From Rhizophagus irregularis (lineage: Eukaryota > Glomeromycota > Glomeromycetes > Glomerales > Glomeraceae), in the NCBI RefSeq assembly GCF_026210795.1, contig NC_089458.1, positions 682,001 to 746,000 on the forward strand: 64,000 bases of DNA, given 5' to 3'. The translations under genes were made by a program, and so were the position numbers. Under the pieces are notes generated by a model that saw only the letters and a list, made by a program, of their open reading frames with translations, did no database searches and was not told the origin of the DNA. Positions 30,179-44,017 of this stretch are shown here, in pieces; the stretch's first letter is position 1, and each line of letters opens with the position of its first letter.

Positions 30179-31483
30179 TTATAATGCAAAATTTTTATAA
30201 TGAAAATAAAAAATTATAATAAATATTCAAAATAAAGAAAAAATATGATAAAAAAAGTTTGTATAAAAATTTTAATATTATTTTTATAGTGATCAGTTAC
30301 ATATCTAACTCATATAATTTATGACCAGAATGTAGATCAATTTGATTGCAAGATTATATGATGATCCAGTCAAAATTAAAGAATTTTTTATAGTATTATT
30401 TATTCTATACCTGCAATATGGTTTAAAAATTACAAACCAACTGTAAATGTATAATATATATTTTAATAAAATTTTAAGTATATTTTAAATATAAATATTT
30501 TTTATAAAATTAATTATAAAAAATAATTTATTTATTACATATGCAATATTATTACAATTATATGATATTATAATTTAATAAAATATTGTACATTATTTAA
30601 TATATCATTTATTATATATATTACAAAAGTTTAAATAAAAAATTTTCAAAAAGATACAATTCTTTTTTATTTTTTATTATAAAACAACTTATTATCAAAA
30701 TAAAAAAAAGTTTTTAATAAAGAAATACTAAAACTCTTTTTTATAAAATTTTTTTTAATTAAATATAAATATACTAGTTAAATCTATTTATTTGCTAAAT
30801 AAAGATAACTTTGAAATTTATATAATATGTATTTTTATTTAGTAAAATAACAAGAAATAAAAGTTAATTTAATATTTAATATATAGAATAAATAGAACTT
30901 AATAAAGAAAATAAAATTGAGATGAAGTTGAAAAGTCTTGACTTAACTAATCTTTAGAATCGTTAGTTAATGCATATTTTAATTTTTGAAAAATTAGGTA
31001 TATTTATATGGGATTAGAATTAGATTAGATTTAAAATATAAATTTAGAATTAGGATTAAGATATGAGATTAAAGTTAAGATAATGTTAAAATTAAAATAT
31101 GAAATTAAAGTTAGTTTAGATATAGAATTAAAAATATTTAAATAATTATATTGATTTAATTAATTTTATATTTAATTTAATTACAATAAATTAGATTTAT
31201 ACTAAATAAATAACATTCTATCTACCTATAAATATATCTCATAAGTAACAAATTATAATTATAAGAATTTTAATAATAATAAATAAATAAAATAATATAT
31301 ATATTTTATATATAACATTATTATTTATTATTTTACATTTGCCATTAGTTCATTATAGATTATTAACATTTTATATTTTTTATATTTTTTAGAATCATAA
31401 TATAACTGATAATATAATATAATATTAACAATTAAAAAGAAGAAAAACTTAAAAATGTTAAAAATAAATATTGATTTAAATAA
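30179..31483. other. Extremely AT-rich spacer, no gene seen
   Basis: Long stretches with almost no G or C. Near 31010-31140 there is a degenerate repeat of the kind ATTAGATTTAAAATATAAA / GAATTAGGATTAAGATATGA. No open frame or known repeat end was recognised. Confidence 0.55.
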
Positions 31484-31491
31484 TACTATAA

Positions 31492-31758
31492 GAAAATTTC
31501 TAAGTTTACACGGGGTGTTTGTACACAGGTCATATAAATATAATTTTTAATAGACTAATTTTTTGTTTTTTAATTTGAAATTGAATGCTACCGACATTAT
31601 ACTCTTTTACTTTTTATTCTTATTATATTACAGATAAATATATGTATTTTCACCTGCTCTGCAAGTTTACTTAAGGCATTAAAGGAGGTTTTGAATGCCG
31701 TTTTTAATCTACTAATATGACCCGTGTTTAAACACCTTGTGTACAAATAGAAATTGCC
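31492..31758 (-). mobile_element. 267-bp MITE, copy 2 (inverted)
   Basis: The reverse complement of the element at 2852-3118, with identical length and over most of its length near-identical sequence (shared words include CAAGTTTACTTAAGGCATTA and ACTCTTTTACTTTTTATTCT in this orientation). The direct repeat TACTATAA flanks it (31484-31491 and 31759-31766), giving a clear 8-bp duplication. Confidence 0.87.
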
Positions 31759-31766
31759 TACTATAA

Positions 31767-32949
31767 AATAATTAAATGAACATGTATATTAATAATATTA
31801 AAAATTCATTAGTACTATTTATAGTAAAAAGTGGTTTTCTAATAAACAATTAAAAACTTTTAATGAAAAAATAAAGTGGATATTAAAAGAATAAAAACAT
31901 ATTAATATTAATTATAAAAAAAAATGAAATATTGAAGTAAATAGTAAATACTAAAAAATATAAATGTAATATATATTATAAACTAGAATATTATGTTTCT
32001 AAATATTTTAATAAGAAAAATGCAAAGTATAATTAATTGTTTGATTAATAAATAATATATAATATATATAATATATAGATAATAATAGTATAAATAATAT
32101 ATATTTTTTATTTAAATAATCCTATATAGAATTCAATAATAAAATATTATTGTAAAATCAAATGATTTTATTAAAGCAATATATAATAATAATATTTATC
32201 ATTTTAGATAATAAATAAATTTTTTTTATAATTATAAAATCAAAAAATTTTTTATTATTAGTTATTTAATAATAAAAAATAAAAAACAAAATTTTTATTA
32301 ATAAAATTTATATTTTAAATTATATATATAATTTTATTTTATAAGAGTAATATATAAATAATTTAGATTTTTTAATAGTATTTATGAACAGAATTCTAAT
32401 TTAATAAATAAAAAAATAACAATTTAATTTAAAAAATTTCAGTAATTAATAAAATATATAAATATATCAATAAAATAATAATAATAGAAATAATAAAATA
32501 AAAAATTGCTAAAAATTTAAATCATATTTTTTTTTTAATTAATTTAATTTAAATCATATTTTTTTAATTTTAATTTGATTTTTAAATTCCATTTAATTTG
32601 CTAAATAATATTTTAAATATTTTTATATAATATAAAATAAATTCAAATTTACTAATCTTTTTTTTTCTAAAATAAGTATATATCTGAATTAATTTATTAA
32701 TAATCTATAAAATTAAAAAATTGTTTTTTTATTTAAAATAAATTTATATACACCAGATGACTATATAAAAACAAATAAAAAAATATATAGTTATATATAA
32801 AAAAAATAAAAATAAAAATAAAAATAAAATTAAAAATATAAAATGGGTTGATTTTTAAATAATTAATTAAAAATCAATACCTATAGAAATACAGTAAATA
32901 AAAATATTTCCAAAAAAATTAAATATTTAATAAAATACTGTGAAAAGAT
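31767..32949. other. AT-rich spacer downstream of the 33-kb gene
   Basis: No gene. Mostly A/T runs; AAAAATAAAAATAAAAATA around 32800-32830 and similar short tandem words. The 3-prime end of the 32950-34100 gene faces this region. Confidence 0.55.
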
Positions 32950-34100
32950 TTAAGATCCAGTCCATCTTCCACCTGCTGAAGATGCAGATGGTGGTTTACT
33001 AATTCTATTTGATCTGGTAGTATAAGTTTTAGCATGAATTCTTAGTTGTGAAGGATCATGATTTTTTACAATTCTTTTCTTTTTTCTTTCAGCATTATTT
33101 TGTTTCTTTGTGATTTTTCTTCTAGAATTCTTATTAGATAATTGAATAGGTTTTTTAATATTATTATCTTTAGATTTATTATTGCTGGATAATGAAACTG
33201 GTTTTTTAATATTATCATCTTTGGATTTATCATCTTTGGATTTATCATCTTTGAATTTATCATCTTTAAATTTATCATCCTTGAATTTATCATTGCTGGG
33301 TAATGAGATTAGTTTTTTAGTAACATCATCTTTGGATTTATCATTGCTGATTAATGAGATTGGTCTTTTAATATCATCATCCTTGGATTTATCATTGCTG
33401 GATAATGAGATTGGTTTTTTAATATCTTCAATAATTTTACCATTATTGAATAAATGGAATGGATTTTTAATATCTTGATTCTTGCTAGCCACAGAATTTG
33501 GTTCCAATAATTGTATTTTTTCTTTATCATATTTAAATTCTACTGCCAGACTCCTAACCCTGAAATCTTGCTTATTAGAATTGAAATTTAAGTCAGAGAT
33601 AGATGAATTTTTAGATAAAGTTGAGAAACCTAAAAAATGAACAATAAAATTATTATAATATCAAAACAAATCACACATTAATTTTTTAAACAAAAAATTC
33701 TTTTTTAAAAAGAAATTTTATCAAAGTGTAAAATAAATTTACCAGTATTTAAGCAATCATCATTTGAACTTTTGATTTGTGAGTTTGTTTTAATATTTGT
33801 ATTATGACCTGACTTAATTGGTTTAATCTTTTTTTGTTCAAGTTTCATAGTTTCATTATTGTCAGTTAAGTTTGTTGAATAGTTTGAAGTTGCTGATTTT
33901 CCAAACATTTCTCGATTATAATCAGAACAATTCGTAGAACATTTAGTATAATGAGAAGGTATTTCATGCTGAGTCAATTTATTTGAGTTATTAGTATTTT
34001 CAGAAATAAAAGCGGCATCGGCAAGTAGGTGTAAAGGATTTTGTGTCGTAGAGGTTAAAGAAAAAATTTCAATATCATAAAAATAATTTGTGTCTGCCAT
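32950..34100 (-). CDS. Low-complexity orphan protein, two exons
   Basis: Exon 1 is 33743-34100 and exon 2 is 32950-33629; the intron (33630-33742) has GT-AG borders. Together they give 345 residues plus stop. The start is MADTNYFYDIEIFSLTSTTQ. The middle is Ser/Asn/Lys-rich. Exon 2 has three to four repeats of the type DIKKPISLSSNDKSKDD and then five short KFKDD/KSKDD units. The C-terminus is basic (RRKITKKQNNAERKKKRIV) and ends SASSAGGRWTGS. No domain is recognised; most of the chain should be disordered, with a possible nuclear-targeting basic tail. The start is the first ATG after an AT-rich spacer and keeps one long frame. Confidence 0.7.
33066..33430 (-). repeat. In-frame repeats inside the orphan gene
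   Basis: Degenerate units of about 51-54 bp (encoding IKKPISLSSNDKSKDD-like blocks) and an internal run of 15-bp units (ATCATCTTTGGATTT type, encoding KFKDD/KSKDD). Both unit sizes are multiples of three. Confidence 0.8.
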
Positions 34101-36420
34101 TTTTGGGAAAAAAGCTTATCGATTGAAAAAAAAGGTATTTGATTAATAATTCCGAGTCCCCTTTTATAAAATCTACCCTATAAAAATGAGGTTTAAATAG
34201 ATTTAAAGTAATAATAGTTTTTTTACCCCAAAATTTGATTTATTGTATTTGATAAATAGTAACGTATATAGAAGTTGGTTGTACAAATTTTTTTGAATCG
34301 GCCAATCATTTACCTTTATTGAACTTGGTTAAAAATAATAATCAAATTTTTTTAAAAAGGACCTCAGAAATCATTATATTCACTTTGTTAAAAAATGCGA
34401 AACAAATTTATGCAACATTTCATCTTTATACGTAAATTTTATATTCGTATAACCTTTCAAATTTTATTAAAAAAGAAAAAAAACCTTGTTCAATGAAGCA
34501 ATCAATATATTTTTATCAATTAAATGATTTTTTACTACAAACACAATGAGTTATAACTTGCATTGTTAATCAAAACTTTTATGTCTTAGTGTCATTTCTT
34601 TATGAATGAAATGGCTAAAAAATATCATATGAAAATTTTCAAACGTAACATAATTGGGCGCAGTAGAAGTCAAAGGAGATACCGAATGTTCAGGATCGGC
34701 GACCTGTTTGTTTACAAAGTGCAGGATGTTGTTACCTTTCTAACACAAATAATGTATTTGTTTATTTATTAATCAAAGTTTAAAACTTATAAAAAAGTTC
34801 TCTCATCATAAATTAACAAGATCGATTTATGGCCTTTTCATCCCTCTTTTTCAATTGATGAACCTTATTCAAGATTATTTCCTCAATTCGTGAGTTTCAT
34901 ATATCAAATCAAATCCATCAAACTTTTTTTTTTTTTAAATAAAGATATGTATATGCTTTAATTTCATCATATAAAAGAAATCTCTTTGTCATTTAATACA
35001 AAGTATATGCTGTACAAGGGAAAATTGATGATTAGATATTTCATCCCAAAGATAGATGAGCTCATTCTTTTCAGCCATTAATTTATCTCACGTTTTACGA
35101 TATTACTGTGGGCGCAAGTTGATAAATATAATTTATCTTTGATCACGCATTTAAAGAAAGGGTTGGAACTTGGAATTCCTTCTTTGCACTTGTCTTTAGA
35201 ATGAGTTGAATTTTGTTAAATTTTAAAAAATTTTCTTAATATAGTTAATTTTTAATAAAAAGAAATATTTTTAGTATAATCAAGTATATTAAAGAAACGT
35301 GGTAAAAAAGTCCTCCAAAATGGTTTGTTTCACAAAGATTTATATGACATTTATGGTAAATAAAGAAATAGGATTCCCTAAATTCTAAATAATTATTTGG
35401 GGTATTCCTACCAAGTACCAAAATTTCACCCTTAAAAAAGTGTGACACTGATGATGTGACCCAAATCCCAAGTTAAGAATTTACGCTTGGTCCAACGTAA
35501 TTTGCGTAATAAATTGCAAATCTTCATGTGTAAATGGGGGCTCAGATCATATGTTATTTTCATTTTATAAATCTTGTATGATTTAAAATTATTATAATTA
35601 TTATTTATTATCTTTATTATAATTTTCAGAATAAAAAATAAATAATATAGTAATTGATATTTCAATCACACTTTATTCACTGGTGATTTTCTTCATTCTT
35701 GTTCCATGAGGAGGGGAACTTTTCCCTTTTTTTTATATATACCCTTTTTCCCAAATGCATATATCATTTCCTGAAGTCAATTTTGTCTGAATGCCCATTT
35801 AACTGGATCATTTCCTGAAACTTCAATTTTTAAAATGCCAATTTCCAGAATGAATTCCTGAAGTCCAATTTCTTGAATATTTTTTTTTTTTTAATTTATA
35901 ATTAACGAAAAAACCGGATTTTTATCAATTTTTTACATCATGGAAACACTAGGTCGTAATAAAAAATAGATAGTAAACCTTTATTTTGAAATTACATATA
36001 CGATTGATTTGTCCATAAATTTATGTAAGAGGTAAAAAGGTTATATAAATAGAAACCATAAATTAATTACGAGAGAAGCCAACTTAGTATTGATCTTGGT
36101 GGGTCAAGAGATTATTCTTGATATTATTAATAATATATGTTATCAAAGAAGCATAATACGACTTTATTAAGATCGATACTCTTTCAAGAGAGATAGATCA
36201 AGTAAAAAAACTCTGCCAATTAATCAATGATTTTGTCTTATTTTTTTTTCAAAAAAAAGGAGATATTGTAATAATTAGATTCTGTCTACCCTTTAAGTTA
36301 TTAAATACATGACCGTAAAGGAACTATTTGATTCATGGGAATGATTTTGTTGAAGAATTGCGTATTGATAATTGATAATTGATAGGATATTAAATTATTA
36401 TAACTTGATGCATTCTTCTC
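34101..36420. other. Gene-poor spacer
   Basis: No convincing gene. Around 35750-35880 the word TTTCCTGAAGTCAATTT recurs in degenerate form (four times TTTCCTGAA or TTCCTGAAG). Short frames on the minus strand near 35.2-35.7 kb are AT-rich and not protein-like. Confidence 0.5.
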
Positions 36421-36610
36421 ATTTGGAACATTTTAGCCTAACTGTACTGTGTTCACAATAAATTAGAGCGTATATATGCGTATATATAACTTTTACTATT
36501 TTATTTTAAGATTTAAACACCAATTACTGTACTGTGTGTGTATATATGCGTATATATTAACTTTTACTATTTTTATTTTTTATTTTAAGATTTATATAAT
36601 AAGACAACAC
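36421..36610. repeat. Two-copy direct repeat of about 85 bp
   Basis: CTGTACTGTG, then GTATATATGCGTATATAT, AACTTTTACTATTTT and TTTTAAGATTTA occur in the same order twice (about 36436-36520 and 36523-36600). A local tandem duplication with small length changes. Confidence 0.75.
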
Positions 36611-39420
36611 CACCAATTTACACTGATAATTATTAAACTACTGTTACATAACCATTAACAATATTATGGAATGATTTAACCTGAACTTTATTGCGAATTA
36701 TTATTATCTCTCCTTAAGATTCTTTGGCCATCATTATTCATGATATAAGGTGATCCTAATGATTTTTCATATTCAATCCTATATATAAAAATTCGGGCAA
36801 GTCAATATCTAATTGTATTCGCCTACCGTTTATCGAGGATTATAAACTTATAGTACTTCGGATATGAGGAAGCGGCTTTGATAGGTAAAATATTTGGGTT
36901 AATGAGAGTTAATTCCCGGGTAATTTGGATATGGTAGAGAACGGAGTTCAACATTCACCGCGTCCCAGAGATTAGGACGGTAAGACATACTATACAAAGA
37001 AAAAAAAAAGAAACGTCAGGTTTCATTGATTCATTTCATTCTTGCAACGAAAACAGTATCAGATCATACCATACAAATACAAGAAACAGATTATTCAAAG
37101 GAAATATAAGATTTACACATGACGAACGCTAAGAATTGCCGTATTGCACTGCTTAAAATACCTGAGTCCAAAAGCAAATGCTTAGTTTAAAACCAATATA
37201 TATAATACACCGAGTACAACTTCCACCCTGAAAGTACCAGAAGGATTGAAGATATGAAATTTAAATTTTGATTTATAATAGTCATTAAATATGCTGATTT
37301 TAAGGATCTATAGTTGATATATTGATACGGGTATCTTAAGTGGGGGAACTGGTACTCTCAAAGAGGGTATTTCAAGCAGTGCGATACGGTACACGAATCA
37401 CTCGAATTACTACACACACTACACGTTATTGAGCTTATGATGTGCTGTTATTTTTTAATATATAAGAGGGACGGTCTAGTTAACCATAAATGCTTTCTCC
37501 CCTTTACCTTTATCTATTATTCTCCCCACCTTATTGAAAAAACCTTACACAAAAAGAAATTAATTTAAAATCTATAGAATCTATTTTGACTCGGGTATTT
37601 CACTTTTACACAACACCAACAGAAAGAAGATTAATTATTTACGCGTTTTATTAATAATAAACTTTTATTGGATAGTGATCATTATTGTTATGTTATAAAT
37701 TCCCTTAAGAATCTAATAAAGATGATATTGTAAATACTATTTATATATTAAAATCAACAATATTATTATTACAGATAATGAAAATTCTTCACAAATAATC
37801 CGAATTTTGTGATCTTGGAAACTTTCTTTGAAAGGAGAACAAGAAATTTCGGTGATTTTTAATCATTCTTTGTGTTATCAAGTCACATCAAGTAATCAAG
37901 TAATCCAAATTATATAATGAGTTTTTTTATTTGTTATTTATTATAATTAATAATTCAGGTATTCAGGTTTATTCCAGTAAGTAAAAGAAGTTATATCTAA
38001 ATGTAGTATATAATTATTATTGTGAATTTATGATAATTGTTATATTAATAATTGTTATTTATTAACAATTGTTATTTTATTAATTCAGTCGGTTATTGAT
38101 TATATAATTTCCGGTGAATTTAATCTTTAGTGAAATTATATGGTCAGTTTATTTTAATAATAAAAGTTATTTTTAGAAAATTATAATGAAAAGGTTTCGT
38201 TGATAATATTGGCATTTGTGTTAACACTTATTTAGAACATTTTTTAGATGTTTTGTCGAATTCTAAATCATCCAATAATATGTATTGTAATTATTGATTA
38301 TAATTGGTTTAAAATCAAAAAACATGATTAAAAATAATAATTATAATTATTGATTATTTAATTTAAACTAAACTTAAAAAAGAATAAAAAAAAAACCAAA
38401 AAAAATTCTTTGTTATTATTAATTTATCGTTCTTAAACTATTTAGAATTAGTGTTGATTATTATTTTGATTATAAAATAACGAAAAATAAAATAAAAACT
38501 CTCCTTATATGATAGAACAAACGTAAGACATTATTACGAAAATCGTTTATTTTTGATACACGTTGATCGACGAAAAAAAAGTGTTTTTTTTTTGATACGT
38601 AAATCATTTTCAAATCAAACACATTTTTGGCGCTGCGCCATTTTTTCAAATACGTACATATTTACATATATATACGTATTTTGCACTACACGGATAACAC
38701 GGGCACTCCCAAGCCAAAAATACTTTTATAGAATAATTTTGTCATCTTAAATCACAGGATTTGATGAAATCAACAATATTAAAATAATAAATTTATTGTC
38801 TTTCATTATATTTATCATATGATTTTTCAAATCGGGGGGAGGCGTATTATAATAATAATTTAACAATTATAAGACCAAATATGTGATATGCATAGAAATT
38901 TCTAGATAATTGACTTTTTAAAAGGTGGATTTTTTGGTTATGAAATGATTATGAAATACTTCTTATTAAGATAATTAATCCCTATTTTTCACTTTAGGAA
39001 TGAAAATTATCTCATATAATTTTTAGAAATCGATGATATTGAATTCATTCTGCGATGATGTGATAATAACGAAAAAAATTTTTTTTTTTTAAAAAAGAAA
39101 ATATATATATCGATTTTTTTTTATTATTATCGTATTATTTATTAATATTTAATTTTCTTCCGATAAATTATATACAATATCATATATATATATACAAGAT
39201 ATAAAAATAAATTATTTTGTTTCTTTTTTTTAAAAAAAAAGTAAATAATAAGAGATTTTATTATAATATCTAATAGAAATTAGAGAGTATTTTGACTAAT
39301 TTCAAAAATTCAAATTAGTTATAGTTTTTTTTTATTACTCTTAACATATAAAGGAATTTTTAAATCGAATGTTCTTCCGTTCCCTCTTTTAGCTTTTTCG
39401 ACCAATCAAATCGTCGGGTT
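36611..39420. other. Gene-poor spacer, partly of balanced composition
   Basis: The part at 36780-37470 is less AT-rich than its surroundings and has no internal repeat, but I found no reading frame in it. It may be an untranslated or noncoding transcribed region, or simply unique DNA. The rest is AT-rich with T-run/A-run tracts (for example 39223-39240). No gene is called. Confidence 0.45.
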
Positions 39421-39423
39421 GTT

Positions 39424-39615
39424 TCACGCTCTTCCGGAATAACTTTCAACTGGGTAAATCACATGACATTTAGTAACACGAACATCTTCAAGTTTTTCCG
39501 GATTTTTTCTACCACAATAACGATAATTCAAGTAACTGCAATCTGCAACCTTACACGGATAAATGATATTGCAGATATTTAACATTTGATAAGATATAAA
39601 AATTTTTGAAACCAC
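39424..39615 (-). CDS. Unrecognised 63-codon Cys-containing open frame
   Basis: The frame reads MVSKIFISYQMLNICNIIYP, CKVADCSYLNYRYCGRK and RVTKCHVIYPVESYSGRA. Five Cys and a composition richer in G+C than the flanks make it more gene-like than most short frames nearby. There is no clear signal peptide and no neighbouring exon that I could join. It may be an exon of a larger gene or noise. Confidence 0.25.
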   Translation of the reverse strand: MVSKIFISYQMLNICNIIYPCKVADCSYLNYRYCGRKNPEKLEDVRVTKCHVIYPVESYSGRA

Positions 39616-40168
39616 TAATATTGAATTTTCTATATCTAGAAGTTAGGCTTTTTTTAATTCAAGATCGTGAAAAATGAATAAACAATCGAAAGATTTTTTC
39701 GATTTGTTTTAACCATCTTCTCTTAATATTTATTTAGCAACCATGCATGTTTTATATAAAGATCGTGGATTTAATATTTTCTCCATTAGTCTTACAAGGA
39801 ATGTGAATATTATAACCGCGATCTCCGAGTGACATTAACGAAAATCACTAACGCCCAAAGTGATAATTAAATGATATAAATAAAGAAATTCCTTTCTTTA
39901 TTTTACCCTCTCTACATATACTTTAGACATATGTATGCATGTATGTTGGGACTTGGGAGTTCTGATTGAATATTTATTAATACATTATATATAGTATATA
40001 CATTATTTTTTTTCTCTTCGAAAGTAATGTGTTGATCACGTGAGATTTCTTCACGTTCACGATGCCATATCCATTTATTCTATTAATTTAAATGTAATTT
40101 ATAGATCACCTTTTCCAATAACAATACTTTTTCTTTTCAACATTTATTACTGATCTAGTAGTATATAA

Positions 40169-40380
40169 ATGGGATATCATCTGAAGGATGATGACCCATT
40201 TATTTATAGACTGATCATTGTAAATTACATCTTGGATGTATTAATTTTATGTTATATCATCCCGGAAGTTACTAATTGGTCTGTCAGTCTATGTTTTATC
40301 ATCCCGGAAGTTACTAATTGGTCCGCCAGTTTATGTTTTATCATCCTGGATGTTACAACTACCAATTAGTAACTAGGTGA
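40169..40380. repeat. 45-bp tandem repeat, two to three copies
   Basis: ATCATCCCGGAAGTTACTAA followed by TTGGTC and a TCAGTCTATGTTTT-like end occurs twice exactly 45 bp apart (from about 40257 and 40302). A third, diverged unit follows, and a fragment in inverted orientation (ACCAATTAGTAAC) lies just after. The 45-bp period keeps a plus-strand frame open, but I do not take it as a gene. Confidence 0.8.
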
Positions 40381-40699
40381 TAATATACATGTTATACTTC
40401 AAAACTCTTAATTATACACCTCTTGAGAAACCAGTTTACTTATAATTTCATGTAACACTCTTGTTTTCATCTAATAAATCGAACATTGAAAAAAGTCACT
40501 AAGTTAATAAATTATTAAATGAGTTGGACTACTTGCTCAATTAATTGAATATATACCTCTACAATTGAATATATGTCCAATTAGACATTTTATATGTCCA
40601 AATTAATTAGACATTGTCCAAATTCAATATTGGATCATATAATTAAAAGGTCGTAGCTACATATGCGACCGATGTTCAACGTAAAAAAAATGAGTTATA

Positions 40700-41310
40700 T
40701 TTCAATTTGTTTATAATTGAAACGTTCATCTATAACATCAAGAATAGTCAGAAAACATTCGAAACACAAAAGAAAAATTCCTATAAAAAATTTATTCCGT
40801 GTTTTTTATTTTCCGTAAATGTATCCATATTCATGGAGTTTTTAAAGAAATTACGGATAAAATTCAGGGAAAATAAATTCAATGAGAAAATCTCGTAAAA
40901 GGAATCCTTACCTTTTTCATTTTTCATTTCATCTTTATATTCTTTTTCTTGCATGAGAATCGTGTAAAACCAATGTAAAACCAAAATTTTTGACACTACC
41001 TAATACCTACCCTTCCCAGCACATATGACAAATGAATCGCGTAAACCAAAAACTTATGACATATATATAATTCGAAAGTTTGAAATTCAAAATCGTAGAT
41101 TTTCTGAAAAGTTTAGTAAAAATTTTTGTATAGAGTTTTTAGAACCTGCTGAATTTTTCAAAAATCAGCATTGTATTTCCTTTAAAAGAAGAATTGCCGA
41201 ATTGAAATTACGGAATCACAAAATATGGATTTTACCATTTAAATATTTAACAAATCATCGAGACCAGAATTATAAATTTACGGATTACAAATTATCTACG
41301 GCATAACCAG
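40700..41310 (+). other. Two short open frames with Lys/Phe-rich products
   Basis: Plus-strand frames at 40707-40898 and 41025-41306 encode Lys-, Phe- and Asn-rich products (for example FEIQNRRFSEKFSKNFCIEF). No homology is recognised. The area is strewn with TTACGG/CCGTAA words (see findings), which argues for a repeat rather than a gene. Confidence 0.25.
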
Positions 41311-41439
41311 AAAAAAAATATTTACTTACTTTGTGTAATTTTTGTATTTTTGACATTAAATAATTACGACATTACGGCAAGTATAATTAAGGGAGTATCC
41401 CATATTTATTTAAACTGCACATAATTTGTACCCGTAAAT

Positions 41440-41810
41440 TTTAATACACGATCCAATTATATATTAGTTCATATCAATTATATGCTAATTTATATCAATT
41501 AATATATTATTTATATTATTTTCTATCAATTATACAGTATATTATTATCAATTATACAGTATATTATTTTATATCAATTGTATCAATTCCCTGTAAAAAA
41601 AGTCTATCCCGTAAAAGGCTACGGAATTAATAACCTTATATCACGGAATTTGTCGAATTGTTTACATTTATTTACATTTTCCTTGAATGGATCTGTGAAA
41701 GACTCATATTAGCCCATATTTACGGAGTTTGGATTAAATTTTCAATTATTCAATTGTATATTATAATAATTATATCAATTATACAGTATATTACATCAAT
41801 TATTAATTTT
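41440..41810. repeat. Degenerate TATCAATTATACAGTATATT repeat
   Basis: About eight imperfect copies of a 20-30 bp unit containing ATATCAATTATA and CAGTATATTAT, some separated by unrelated sequence at 41590-41750. Simple AT-rich minisatellite. Confidence 0.65.
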
Positions 41811-43986
41811 TATCCTGAGTAAAATTCTTTGAGACAATAGTTAATTATTTTCGTATTGAGATAAAAAAAAAAATCTTTACATCAAAAAAAAATAATAAAT
41901 ACTATGTACAATATACTTTTTAATAAAGGTTTGTTCTTTTTTATTTTTTCAAAAACAAAAAAAGAAACAAAAGAAACAAAAAAAAAACAAAAAAATTATT
42001 TATGGTAATATGACAAAGAATTTATTTTTTGTTATTTATGACAACTGATATTGTTTTTAAAAATCTTGTTCAAAAAAAAAAAACCAAGAAAATGATTTAA
42101 TAAAGAAATATTTTTTTTTTTTGAACAATCAAATTTATGACAATAATAAAAATCATTTATCCTTTTCTTATTGGCGATGCAAACTACGCAAAAAAAAAAA
42201 AAAAAAAAAGATCATGCATACTACTTTTAAAGTAATTTTCCGGTTTTTTTCTGATTTTTTTTTTAAGGATCAAAAATTCGTAACGGGAATTACGTAATCG
42301 ATCACAACCAAAATCATTCAAAATCATCTCACCCCTTTTTTACTTACTAAATTTGCTAACAATTACGGGAATTAATAATTAGTTACTTACGTTATGTTAC
42401 GTCATAAATAAAAATGGCTTGGTGATTTAAAAGAGATTAAAGAGATTAAAGGATTCGACAACAATCAAAATCTGATAACATTTTTATACGCGTTCTTTCA
42501 TTATGTATAAATTGAAATATATGTTTTATAATTATACATCATTTTAGTTATACAATTATACAATTTTTTTTAATTATTCAACTTTTAAATTATATATCAT
42601 TTTAATTATATATCATTTTATTATACAACTTTTAATTATATATCTTTTTAATTATAAATTTTTTTAATTATTCAACATTTTAATTATTCAACATTTTATT
42701 ATTCAACTTTTTAATTATTCAACTTTTTTATTATTCAACTTTTTTTATTATTCAACTTTTTAATTATTTAACTTTTTAATTATTCAACTTTTTATTATTC
42801 AACTTTTTAATTCTTCAACTTTTTAATTATACAACATTTAATTATAAACTTTTTTTGGAAAACAATTATCATAATTCCTGTAAATAAAATATTGTAAAAT
42901 GTCAACGAAATGTCAAAAAGTGTTAAAAGGCGTTTGAGTGCAGTGTAACACAATGGTGTGAAAAAAAAAGGTGGGGTAAACGGTTTGCCGATTAACCGAT
43001 TTTAATCATTGGGGAATTATGTAAATTATTTGCCAAAGTTAACATATTTATTCATTGTTCACCTACAAATTTTTTATAATTTTTTATGGGGAGCTCAAAA
43101 ATCATAAATGTTTCGGTCCGTTGATTATCAAAGAATATGTGTACATCCCATATTATTTTAAAACTTCAATGAACTTTAAATTATAACCAATCAAAATTAA
43201 ATACATACGACATAACTTACGGTAATATCTTAATATGTTACGGTTAGATTAATTGTGTTTCGTTTTTTTTTTCCCATCAAATCATCACTACAGTTTGTTG
43301 AAGATGATTGTTGTTACAATTGATTGTCCTTTTTGTTTTTGAGTGAGTTTGCGCTGAGTGAGTTTGCGCTTTAATTTAGTGATAAATTTCGATGATCATG
43401 AACGATAAAATTGTTTCAGACTTTTTAACGACCAAAATTAATTGTTAATTTCGACGATCGTATCGATAAAATTGAACCTGATCTATGGAACTTTCTTTAA
43501 CGAGATATATAAACAATCAATGAAATGCCCATAATTGCAAATATTCCATATTTGATAATTTTTCTTGTTTATCAATAATCATAATAACAATTATTATTAA
43601 TTATTATTTATTTTTATTTTTTTCAAACAACAAAGAAAAAATTTATTATTGTATAATTGTTGATTCGGCTTTTTTCCAATACGTCTCAAAATGTCCATTC
43701 ATAAAAATTTCAAAAGAAAAAAAAAATGATATCATTCTAAAGATCAAAAATGAAGATATAATAATTAGTTTGTTTTCTTTTTTTAAAAAAAAGAAATACA
43801 TTAAAAAAAAATACGTAAGAATTTTTTAAAATAGGAAATTAATAAATTACTGTTTTTTTTTTATTTGTATTGTTTTGTTTTTTTTTTTCAAATAAAAATC
43901 AAGAAAAGAAAGAAATTGTTAAACTGAAAACTGAAAATACCTCATATACTTATAGATATATATTGTAAGTATGTATATATATGTTG

Positions 43987-44017
<31 letters not shown>

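Noticed and set aside
36900-36980. Possible tRNA-like segment (CCCGGG and GGAGTTCAACATTC words)
   Set aside because: No cloverleaf could be folded by eye: no consistent acceptor stem, and the T-loop word GGTTCGA is missing.
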